Assembly (NCBI RefSeq): GCF_001440035.1
Contig: NZ_LJYG01000105.1
Location: 4,193 to 42,774, forward strand
DNA: 38,582 nt
Direction: 5' to 3'
From: Bradyrhizobium manausense
GTDB lineage: Bacteria > Pseudomonadota > Alphaproteobacteria > Rhizobiales > Xanthobacteraceae
Shown here: positions 32,477-38,582 of the stretch, piece by piece
How positions within the stretch are numbered: position 1 is the first letter of the stretch
Layout of the letters: the number at the start of each line of letters is the position of its first letter
Position numbers and translations under genes: made by a program
The notes under the pieces: generated by a model
Database searches by the model: none
Told to the model about the DNA's origin: nothing
What the model saw: the letters and a program-made list of their open reading frames with translations, nothing else

Positions 32477-32944
32477 TCAGGCGACGAAGCTGTCGAGCTT
32501 GTCGAAGAACGAATTCCAGCCACGCTGATGGTTATCGCGCGCGGTCTCGTCGAAGAACTGGGCATGATGGAAGATCATCAGCGTGCCGGCGCTGTCGGGC
32601 TTCAACGTGATCGTCACCAGCGATTCGCGCTCCGGCGTCGAGTGCCAGGCCCAGGTGAACACCAGCCGCTCGTTCGGCACCACCTCGCGGTAGATGCCGC
32701 CGGCCTCGAAATATTCGCCGTCGTCGCGGGTGAATGAGATGCGGTAGCGCCCACCGGTGCGCACGTCCAGTTCCGCATTCAACGTCGCCGGCTTCATGTT
32801 CGGTGGGCCGAACCATTGCACTAGCTGCGGTGCTTGCGTCCAGGCGGCGAAGACCTTTTCCGGCCGCGCGCGGAGCCGGCGCGTGAGCGTGAGGCTTGGA
32901 CCTTCGTTTGCGCGTTCGGCGGCGCCGGCGGCTGCGTTGACCAT
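32477..32944 (-). CDS. SRPBCC/AHSA1-domain protein
   Basis: A 155-residue helix-grip (Bet v 1-like) protein. LTLTRRLRARPEKVFAAWT starts the fold; WFGPPNMKPATLNAELDVR and GGRYRISFTRDDGEYFEAGG, then RLVFTWAWHS and GWNSFFDKLDSFV, follow the AHSA1/YdhG-like pattern. Such proteins bind hydrophobic ligands. ATG 32944 has GGAGG eight bases upstream. The first 124 bases lie inside the upstream ArsR gene in another frame, so translation is probably coupled. The ligand is unknown. Confidence 0.88.
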   Translation of the reverse strand: MVNAAAGAAERANEGPSLTLTRRLRARPEKVFAAWTQAPQLVQWFGPPNMKPATLNAELDVRTGGRYRISFTRDDGEYFEAGGIYREVVPNERLVFTWAWHSTPERESLVTITLKPDSAGTLMIFHHAQFFDETARDNHQRGWNSFFDKLDSFVA

Positions 32945-33273
32945 GGTTTGTCCTCCACAAAGGCGGCAAGGCGATCGAAGCTCTCGGACCAGAATTGTGC
33001 GTAGCGATTGAGCCAGTTCATCGCCTGCTCCATCGGCTGCGCGGTGAGCCGGCAGGACACGGTACGCCCGGTCTTCTCGCGCACGATCAGGCCCGCATCG
33101 TCAAGCACGTCGAGATGTTTCATGATTGCGGGCAGCGAGATCGGGAACGGCGCGGCGAGCTCGCTCACCGATAGGCCATCCTTTTCACCGAGACGCGCCA
33201 GCAGCGCGCGCCGTGTCGGATCGGACAGTGCCGCAAAGGTGCGATCAAGCGTCTCGTCTAGATACTTAACCAT
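32821..33273 (-). CDS. ArsR-family transcriptional regulator
   Basis: A 150-residue protein with a winged helix at about 5-95: FAALSDPTRRALLARLGEKD, LSVSELAAPFPISLPAIMKHL (recognition helix) and DAGLIVREKTGRTVSCRL (wing). There are no ELCVC-type metal ligands, which is normal for ArsR proteins paired with SRPBCC genes. The last about 40 residues (QPPAPPNAQTKVQ, then Arg/Ser-rich) read the start of the SRPBCC gene out of frame, a 124-base overlap. The start codon lies within a palindrome and directly behind a consensus promoter, so autorepression of a nearly leaderless transcript is expected. Confidence 0.88.
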   Translation of the reverse strand: MVKYLDETLDRTFAALSDPTRRALLARLGEKDGLSVSELAAPFPISLPAIMKHLDVLDDAGLIVREKTGRTVSCRLTAQPMEQAMNWLNRYAQFWSESFDRLAAFVEDKPWSTQPPAPPNAQTKVQASRSRAGSARGRKRSSPPGRKHRS

Positions 33274-33283
33274 AAGGTTTAGT
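33264..33283. promoter_or_regulatory. ArsR-type operator overlapping -10 element and start codon
   Basis: ACTTAACC (33264-33271), ATAA and GGTTTAGT (33276-33283) form a dyad with 7 of 8 matching pairs. It covers the arsR start codon (33273-33271) and touches the -10 element. A bound ArsR dimer would block initiation. Confidence 0.6.
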
Positions 33284-33308
33284 ATAGGCGCAAACGCCGG
33301 CTCGTCAA
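33281..33308 (-). promoter_or_regulatory. sigma-70-type promoter of the arsR-SRPBCC-DUF899 operon
   Basis: On the minus strand the -35 TTGACG (33308-33303) and -10 TATACT (33286-33281) are 16 bases apart. The predicted first base (about 33274) is next to the arsR ATG at 33273, so the mRNA may be leaderless. Confidence 0.7.
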
Positions 33309-33324
33309 GCTGGAACCACGCAAG

Positions 33325-33350
33325 AAAAAAGCCCCGCGTTCCGGCGGGGC
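33325..33350 (-). terminator. rho-independent terminator of the tctC-like gene
   Basis: On the minus strand GCCCCGC (33350-33344), a 6-base loop and GCGGGGC (33337-33331) are followed by six T residues (33330-33325). It lies 26 bases after the tctC-like stop (33377) and just upstream of the arsR promoter, insulating the two units. Confidence 0.88.
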
Positions 33351-33376
33351 TTCATGCGCACGCAATCACGCGATCG

Positions 33377-34351
33377 CTATTCGACCTTGAGGCCGGCGAA
33401 CTCGACGACCTTCTTCCACTTGGCGGTCTCGGCCTCGATCTCCTTGCCGAACGCCTCCGGCGTCTCCACCAGCGGATCGCCGCCGAGTTCGACCAGGCGC
33501 TTGGTCATCTCGGGCTCCTTCATGAGCGTGTTGATCTCGCTGTTGAGCTTGGCGATCAGGTCCTTGGGCATGTTCTTCGGTGCGCCCATGCCGAACAGCG
33601 CGCTCGCCTCGTAATCCTTCACGGTCTCGCCGATCGCGGGCACATCAGGCAGTTGCGGCGAGCGCTGCGCCGTGGTGACGCCGAGCGCACGCAACGAGCC
33701 GGAACGGATGTGCTGGATGATCGAGGGCATGTTGTCGAAGATCACCTGCACCTGGCCGCCGAGCATGTCGGTGATCGCGGGCGCGGCGCCGCGATAGGGC
33801 ACGTGCTGCATCTTGCAGCCGGTCATGGCCATGAACATCTCGCCGGACAGATGCACCGAGGTGCCGTTGCCGGAGGAAGCCATGTTCACCTTGCCGGGAT
33901 TGGCCTTCACATAGTCGATGAACTCGGCGACCGTCTTGGCCGGCACGTCCTTGTTGACGGTCATCACGTTCGGCACGCGCTGGAACGCAGCGATCGGCGC
34001 GATGTCACGAAGGAAGTTGAACTTGAGATTGGCGTAGAGCGTGGTGTTGATGTAGTTCGCCGGATTGACCAGCAGCACGGTGTAGCCGTCGGGCTCGGCG
34101 TTCACGACGGATTCGGTCCCGATATTGTTGCCGGCGCCCGGCTTGTTCTCGACCACGAATTGCTGGCCGAGCCGTTCCGACAGCCGCTGGCCGATCAGCC
34201 GCGCCAGAATGTCGGTGGCGCCTCCGGGCGGATAGCCCACCACGAACTTCACCGGCCGGGACGGATAATCCGCTGCAAAAGCCTTCGACAACGGACTGGC
34301 TGCGAGCGGTGTCGCGGCGAGCAGGCGCAGCGCGGTACGGCGAGTGATCAT
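33377..34351 (-). CDS. Bug/TctC-family tripartite tricarboxylate transporter binding protein
   Basis: A 324-residue periplasmic binding protein. The twin-arginine-like start MITRRTALRLLAATPLAAS and a cut after KAFA give a signal peptide (possibly Tat). YPSRPVKFVVGYPPGGATDILARLI is the Bug-family hallmark, with GAGNNIGTESV and QHVPYRGAAPAITDMLGGQV following. These proteins bind carboxylates. The membrane parts TctA and TctB are not in this window, so it may be an orphan Bug protein working with a distant transporter or a sensor. Divergent from it lies an acyl-CoA ligase, which suggests uptake followed by activation of a carboxylic acid. The frame open to 35020 is rejected. Confidence 0.92.
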   Translation of the reverse strand: MITRRTALRLLAATPLAASPLSKAFAADYPSRPVKFVVGYPPGGATDILARLIGQRLSERLGQQFVVENKPGAGNNIGTESVVNAEPDGYTVLLVNPANYINTTLYANLKFNFLRDIAPIAAFQRVPNVMTVNKDVPAKTVAEFIDYVKANPGKVNMASSGNGTSVHLSGEMFMAMTGCKMQHVPYRGAAPAITDMLGGQVQVIFDNMPSIIQHIRSGSLRALGVTTAQRSPQLPDVPAIGETVKDYEASALFGMGAPKNMPKDLIAKLNSEINTLMKEPEMTKRLVELGGDPLVETPEAFGKEIEAETAKWKKVVEFAGLKVE

Positions 34352-34576
34352 TTCAAGGGTTCTCCCAGTGTTGTTCTTGAAGGCCTGACGTCTTGAAGAC
34401 GGCGTCGGCGGCGTTGTAACAAAGCCCATCTGCTGCGGAAAGTACCCAAGAGCCTGATCGAGATTTCGCGGTGCGAGGATTGACGCGTCGATTTGCGCTT
34501 CGCACCATGTGATGGCAGGAAGACGCAATAATCCAAGGACAGCCGCCAGCAAGATGCGCGCTGCACGGGAGGAGTC

Positions 34577-36157
34577 ATGGCTATCATGCAAACCACAGGC
34601 GCTGTCGTGACCCCGTTCGACGGGCTGGATGTGCCCTGGCTGCTGAGGATGCGCGCCGAGGTGCGCCGGGATCATCCGTTCCTGATCTGGGCGCCGTTCG
34701 ATGCGCCGGCGCGGCATTGGAGCTATGGCGAGTTTCACGAGCGGGTCGGCGCGCTCGCGGCCGGGCTTGGCAAGCGCGGCGTGAAGCCGGGCGAGTATGT
34801 GCTCATTCACCTGGACAATTGCATCGAGGCGCTGCTGGCTTGGTTTGCCTGCGTCGAACTCGGGGCCATTGCGGTCACCACCAACACCCGCTCGGCGCCG
34901 GCGGAGATGGAATATTTCGCCGATCATTGCGGCGCGGTCGCTGCGATCACGCAACCGGCCTATGCGGAGATGGTCGCGCAGAATTGCCGCAACGTCAGCT
35001 GGGTGGCGGTGACATCGCACGATGCGGGCGCGGCGCCTGCACAGGCCGTTTCACGCAGCGACAGCTTTGAGGCGCTGTTTTCCGACAGCGCCGATCGGCC
35101 GAAGCGCGCGACCGATCCGCTGGCGCCGTGCAGTGTGCAGTACACCTCGGGCACGACATCGCGGCCGAAGGCTGTGCTGTGGACCCACGCCAATGCGTTG
35201 TGGGGCGCCAAGATTAACGCTGCGCATGAGGACCTTCACGCTAGCGACGTGCACCAGACCTATCTGCCGCTGTTCCACACCAACGCGCTGGCCTATTCCA
35301 TGCTGGCAACGCTGTGGGTCGGGGCGACTTGCGTGATCCAGCCGCGCTTCTCCGCGAGCCGGTTCTGGACCGTTGCGCGTGAGCACGGCTCGACATGGAC
35401 CTCGACCATTCCGTTCTGCATGAAGGCGCTGCTCGAGCAGGAGATCCCGCGCGACCATAAATTCCGCCTATGGGGCACGGCGGTGAACGAGCCACCGGCC
35501 TTTGCCGCGTTCGGCGTCAGGACCATCGGCTGGTGGGGCATGACCGAGACCATCACCCACGGCATCATCGGCGAGGTCGACCAGCCCAACATTCCGATGT
35601 CGATCGGCCGCGCCGCGCCCGAATATCAGATCCGCATCACCGACGACGACGGACGGCCGACCGAAGTCGGTGACACCGGTAACCTGGCAATCAAGGGCAT
35701 CCCCGGCCTGTCGCTGTTCGCCGAATATCTGCACAACGAGAAGGCGACGCGCGAGAGCTTTGACGAGCACGGCTTCTTCCTCACCGGCGATCGCGTCACG
35801 CGGCTGGAGGACGGCTTCATCAGGTTCGGCGACCGCGCCAAGGACATGCTGAAAGTCGGCGGCGAGAACGTCGCGGCCTCCGAGATCGAGCAGGTCATCG
35901 CAATTGTATCAGGCGTGCGCGAGGCCGCGGTGGTGGCGAAGAAGCATCCGATGCTGGACGAGGTGCCAGTCGTCTTCATCATCCCGCATGGCGGCGTCGC
36001 GGCTGCGCCGCCGGATCTGCAGGACCGCGTGATGGCCGCCTGCCGCAACAGCCTTGCCGACTTCAAGGTGCCGCGCGAGATCAGGCTCGTCGACGACATG
36101 CCGCGCTCGACCCTCGAGAAGGTGGCGAAGGCGGAGTTGCGGAAGCTGGTGGAATAG
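34577..36157 (+). CDS. AMP-dependent acyl-CoA synthetase/ligase (CaiC-like)
   Basis: A 526-residue ANL-superfamily enzyme. The P-loop motif is YTSGTTSRPKAVLWTH, the GWWGMTETITHG segment (A5) contacts the adenylate, FFLTGDRVTRLEDGFIRFGDRAKD covers A7/A8 and RSTLEKVAKAEL holds the C-terminal catalytic lysine. It would convert a carboxylic acid, ATP and CoA to the acyl-CoA. The overall pattern is near crotonobetaine/carnitine-CoA ligases; the substrate is not predictable. GGGAGGAG precedes the ATG. It is divergent from the Bug-type binding protein. A cloverleaf repeat begins 7 bases after its stop. Confidence 0.92.
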   Translation: MAIMQTTGAVVTPFDGLDVPWLLRMRAEVRRDHPFLIWAPFDAPARHWSYGEFHERVGALAAGLGKRGVKPGEYVLIHLDNCIEALLAWFACVELGAIAVTTNTRSAPAEMEYFADHCGAVAAITQPAYAEMVAQNCRNVSWVAVTSHDAGAAPAQAVSRSDSFEALFSDSADRPKRATDPLAPCSVQYTSGTTSRPKAVLWTHANALWGAKINAAHEDLHASDVHQTYLPLFHTNALAYSMLATLWVGATCVIQPRFSASRFWTVAREHGSTWTSTIPFCMKALLEQEIPRDHKFRLWGTAVNEPPAFAAFGVRTIGWWGMTETITHGIIGEVDQPNIPMSIGRAAPEYQIRITDDDGRPTEVGDTGNLAIKGIPGLSLFAEYLHNEKATRESFDEHGFFLTGDRVTRLEDGFIRFGDRAKDMLKVGGENVAASEIEQVIAIVSGVREAAVVAKKHPMLDEVPVVFIIPHGGVAAAPPDLQDRVMAACRNSLADFKVPREIRLVDDMPRSTLEKVAKAELRKLVE

Positions 36158-36164
36158 CCACAGT

Positions 36165-36240
36165 CGTTCCGGGGCGGTGCCAAGCACCGAACCCGGAACC
36201 TCGAGATTCCGGGTTCGATGCTTCGCATCGCCCCGGAATG
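36165..36240. repeat. palindromic repeat able to form a four-way cloverleaf
   Basis: The outer arms CGTTCCGGGGCG (36165-36176) and CGCCCCGGAATG (36229-36240) pair with one G-T mismatch. Inside are three hairpins: GTGC-CAA-GCAC (36177-36187), CGAACCCGGAA/TTCCGGGTTCG (36188-36217) and ATGC-TTC-GCAT (36218-36228). It lies between the ligase and the convergent HD-GYP gene. It may also help terminate both transcripts. Confidence 0.8.
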
Positions 36241-36253
36241 ACGGGCTAGATTA

Positions 36254-37348
36254 TCAGAACGATCCCAGCGCCACCGGGCGGAATGCCTGCAAGAGCTGCT
36301 GATCCAGCTTGCCGCCCATGCCTTCCATCATCGTGAAGGCGCGGGCGTGCGTGAACGGCATGCGGTAGGCGCGCTTCTCGACGAGCGCCGCGTAGATGTC
36401 GACGATCGTCGTCACGCGCACGATGTCGCTGATCTGGTTCGACGACAGGCCGTTGGGATAGCCGCTGCCGTCGAGGAATTCGTGGTGATGCAGCACGACG
36501 TCGAGCATCTCCGGCGGGAAGCCGCCTTGGGCTGCGAGCGCGTCATAGCCGCGGCGCGGATGCCGGCGAACTTCGGCCATCTCCTCATCGGTGAGCTTGC
36601 CGGGCTTGTCGAGCAGGTGGGAGGGAACGAAGGCCTTGCCGACATCGTGCAGCAGCGCCGCGCGGGTCAGGCGACGCTGGTCGTCCTCACGCATGCCCAG
36701 ATGCTGGGCGAAGGACACCGCAAAGCCGGTGACGAACAGGCAGTGCCTGTAGCTGCCGACATGGTGGCAGCCGACGGTGGTGAGCCATTCGCGCAGCGAG
36801 GAGTGCTTGATCGCCTTCAGGATCTTGTTCTCGGCGGCGATGACGTCGTCGAAGGTCAGGGGCACGCCGAGCGGCAGCTTCTCGAACATCTTCTTCAGCA
36901 CCGCATGCGCCGCCTCGACGCCGCGGTTGAGCGTCTTGCCGCGATCGGTCGCGTCATAGACGGCGGTGTCCGGGAAGGCGGCGCGGATGCGCTGCAGGAT
37001 CGCCTCGGCCTGCAGCGGCCGCGAGATGGTGTCGGTGGCGCCCAGCGCCCAGGCCTGCATGGTGCCGTGATGCAGCGCATCGGCCAGCACGAACAGCCGC
37101 GGCATCGAACGATAGGCCTCGCCGCGCAGCTTGTTGCGCACGCGCTGCACGCTATCGGGCGAGCGGAGGTTGATATCGACGACGAGGCCGGAGAGATCGC
37201 GGGAGGGCTTCTCGGGAATCTCCTGCGTGGTCACCGTCGAGACCTCGCCGACCGCCTTCAGGATGCTGGCGAGCTCGGTGCTCGCATCGCTGCGGTCGGA
37301 GGCAAGCAGAAGCCGGCGTTTGTTGGCGGATTTGGCTGGCGCGTTCAT
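36254..37348 (-). CDS. HD-GYP domain protein with degenerate receiver-like domain
   Basis: A 364-residue protein. The N-terminal part (about 12-125) resembles a receiver: LLLASDRSD, GLVVDINLR at the phospho-acceptor strand, and the end ATDTISRPL, where Arg stands in for the conserved Lys, so normal phosphorylation is doubtful. The C-terminal HD-GYP domain has LLHDVGK (H234, D235), RRHPRRGYDAL, LHHHEFLDGSGYPNGL (GYP at 296-298) and VTTIVDIYAAL. HD-GYP proteins hydrolyse c-di-GMP, complementing the cyclases at 10.5-14.7 kb. ATG 37348 has GGGGA four bases upstream; a GTG six codons upstream is possible. Confidence 0.88.
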   Translation of the reverse strand: MNAPAKSANKRRLLLASDRSDASTELASILKAVGEVSTVTTQEIPEKPSRDLSGLVVDINLRSPDSVQRVRNKLRGEAYRSMPRLFVLADALHHGTMQAWALGATDTISRPLQAEAILQRIRAAFPDTAVYDATDRGKTLNRGVEAAHAVLKKMFEKLPLGVPLTFDDVIAAENKILKAIKHSSLREWLTTVGCHHVGSYRHCLFVTGFAVSFAQHLGMREDDQRRLTRAALLHDVGKAFVPSHLLDKPGKLTDEEMAEVRRHPRRGYDALAAQGGFPPEMLDVVLHHHEFLDGSGYPNGLSSNQISDIVRVTTIVDIYAALVEKRAYRMPFTHARAFTMMEGMGGKLDQQLLQAFRPVALGSF

Positions 37349-37540
37349 GGCTTCCCCAAAAAGCACGTGAGTGTCTTCGGCGTCAGCCTAGGCCGGTTCA
37401 GGTTCTCCGGGCCTTAAGAGGCGTGCTCAACGGAACCTGCCGGAATTGCGCGCAGTTTTATCGATCGAGGTTCCCCCCAACGCGAAAACAACCCCATGCA
37501 CCGTGGAACGGCCATTGAAAACATTGACTTTTTGGCAACG

Positions 37541-37572
37541 AAAAATCCGCCGGAGGTGGCCCTCCGGCGGAT
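37541..37572 (-). terminator. rho-independent terminator of the molybdenum hydroxylase gene
   Basis: On the minus strand ATCCGCCGGAGG (37572-37561), loop GCCA and CCTCCGGCGGAT (37556-37545) form a perfect 12-bp stem followed by a T-tract (37545-37541). It lies 30 bases after the stop codon. Confidence 0.88.
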
Positions 37573-37601
37573 CATCTCGCATCACAACTGCAAGCAGCAG
37601 C

Positions 37602-38582
37602 TTACGCCTTCATCGCCCCCTTCACGGCTTCTGCCGTGATCGGCAGCGCGCGGACGCGGGCGCCGGAGGCGTTGAAGATGGCGTTGCCGATGGCCGGCGC
37701 CACCACCGTCACCGCGGGCTCGCCGACGCCGGTGGCGTTCTCGCCATTGGCGATCACGGCGACCGCGACTTCGGGCATCTGGCTCATGCGCAAGGGCGTG
37801 TAGCCATCGAAATTGGTCTGCTCGATGCCACCATCCTTCAGCGTCGCCTTCTCGTACATCGCCAGCGACAGGCCCCACAGCGCCGCACCCTCGACCTGGG
37901 CGCGGATGTTGTCGGGATGCACCTGGGTGCCGACGTCGGTTGCGACCGTGAGCTTCTTCACGGTCACTTCGCCCGAGGGCGCCACCGCAACATGCGCGAC
38001 GCAGGCGGTCCAGCTTGCGGTCGCGCGCTCCTGCGACGACACGCAGGCGACGCCCATGCCTTCACCCTTCGGCAGCTTCTTGGTGCCGTAGCCGGCAAGG
38101 CCCATCGCGGCGAGCAGCGTGTTGCGCAGCCGCTGCGCGCCGCCGTCGTTCTTGCCGGCGCCGTCGAGCAGCGAGATGCGGAATTGTGCCGGATCCTTGC
38201 CGGTCGCAGCCGCGATCTCGTCGATCATGCTTTCGACCGCCCAGAAGGTCCAGCCCGGCGCCACCGAGCGGAGCTGGCCCGACGGGGTGGCGTTGTGCGC
38301 CATCTCGTTCTTGATCGCGCGCACATAGTGGTTCGGCACGGTGTAGAAGAAGTCCGAACCGTTCACCGTGAACGCGTCGAGCGGGCCCTTCTTGTCGACC
38401 GAGGGCGACAGGAAGTCGGGAATGCCCCAGCGCTGGGTCGGCCAGGCCGAGACCACGTCGTGGCTGAGCGCGACGAGCTTGCCGTCGCCGTCCACGCCGG
38501 CCTTTACTTTTTGATAGGTGAGCGGACGCGAGAAATCCATCGTCATGTCGTTCTCGCGCGTGTAGATCACCTTCACCGGCTT
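37602..38582 (-). CDS. xanthine dehydrogenase family molybdenum-cofactor subunit (isoquinoline 1-oxidoreductase beta-like), 3' part
   Basis: The gene enters from the right edge and only its last about 326 codons are present. NDMTMDFSRPLTYQKVKAG, SGQLRSVAPGWTFWAVESMID and GEVTVKKLTVATDVGTQVHP are conserved in the large Mo-binding subunit. GVGEPAVTVVAPAIGNAI carries the catalytic Glu of the GxGEP motif that deprotonates the Mo-OH. The full-length family is usually 700-780 residues. It hydroxylates N-heterocycles or aldehydes with a [2Fe-2S] partner, which should be encoded upstream, outside the window. The similarity to IorB is by pattern; the substrate is unknown. Confidence 0.9.
   Translation of the reverse strand, partial: KPVKVIYTRENDMTMDFSRPLTYQKVKAGVDGDGKLVALSHDVVSAWPTQRWGIPDFLSPSVDKKGPLDAFTVNGSDFFYTVPNHYVRAIKNEMAHNATPSGQLRSVAPGWTFWAVESMIDEIAAATGKDPAQFRISLLDGAGKNDGGAQRLRNTLLAAMGLAGYGTKKLPKGEGMGVACVSSQERATASWTACVAHVAVAPSGEVTVKKLTVATDVGTQVHPDNIRAQVEGAALWGLSLAMYEKATLKDGGIEQTNFDGYTPLRMSQMPEVAVAVIANGENATGVGEPAVTVVAPAIGNAIFNASGARVRALPITAEAVKGAMKA

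Noticed and set aside
1..38582. CRISPR array, insertion sequence, prophage or toxin-antitoxin module
   Set aside because: No regularly spaced repeats, transposase, integrase, phage or toxin-antitoxin motifs were seen on either strand.

Overview
The window looks like a chromosomal segment of a Bradyrhizobium-like alphaproteobacterium (Hyphomicrobiales). The evidence is high G+C, frequent 4-bp start/stop overlaps, a LivJGFHM-type ABC operon beside a sigma-54 activator, a Bug/TctC binding protein, tandem GGDEF/EAL genes and several dispersed palindromic intergenic repeats. The assignment rests on protein style and repeats, not on a database search.

Left part (about 0.2-10.4 kb): a PAS/AAA+/Fis sigma-54 activator is followed by a textbook -24/-12 promoter (1758-1773). 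Downstream are an MHS-family carboxylate/H+ symporter, a 675-residue CoA-transferase and a complete branched-chain-amino-acid-type ABC transporter (binding protein, two ATPases, two permeases). This reads as an inducible module that imports a carboxylic acid by two routes and activates it by CoA transfer. Next come two adjacent c-di-GMP genes (membrane Cache-PAS-GGDEF-EAL, then PAS-GGDEF) and tRNA-Arg(CCG).

Middle (about 14.8-25 kb): the tRNA is followed by about 0.8 kb of decayed sequence with a DNA-ligase remnant, then a small hypothetical gene. An ATP-grasp gene and a FetAB-like ABC pair follow, with a convergent LysR regulator and a DinB-superfamily gene. A perfect 15-bp LysR-type box sits between lysR and dinB, and 11 contiguous bases of it recur upstream of the ATP-grasp gene, so these genes probably form one small regulon. 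A three-gene Tad-type cluster (vWA TadG-like plus two TadE-like) and a membrane AraC regulator / sterol-desaturase pair follow.

Right part (about 25-38.6 kb): a frameshifted small pseudogene, a small hypothetical gene, a 3-methyladenine glycosylase, a metallophosphoesterase overlapping tail-to-tail with a cyclic-nucleotide-binding protein, and a uppS gene outside its usual frr/cdsA context behind a membrane-protein/winged-helix pair. After these come a secreted trypsin-like protease, an ArsR-SRPBCC-DUF899 operon with a visible promoter and operator, a TctC binding protein divergent from an acyl-CoA ligase, an HD-GYP protein with a degenerate receiver domain, and the 3' part of a molybdenum hydroxylase large subunit cut by the window edge.

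The most promising little-described unit is the ATP-grasp / FetAB-like / LysR / DinB group with its shared operator. No CRISPR array, insertion sequence, integrase or phage genes were recognised.
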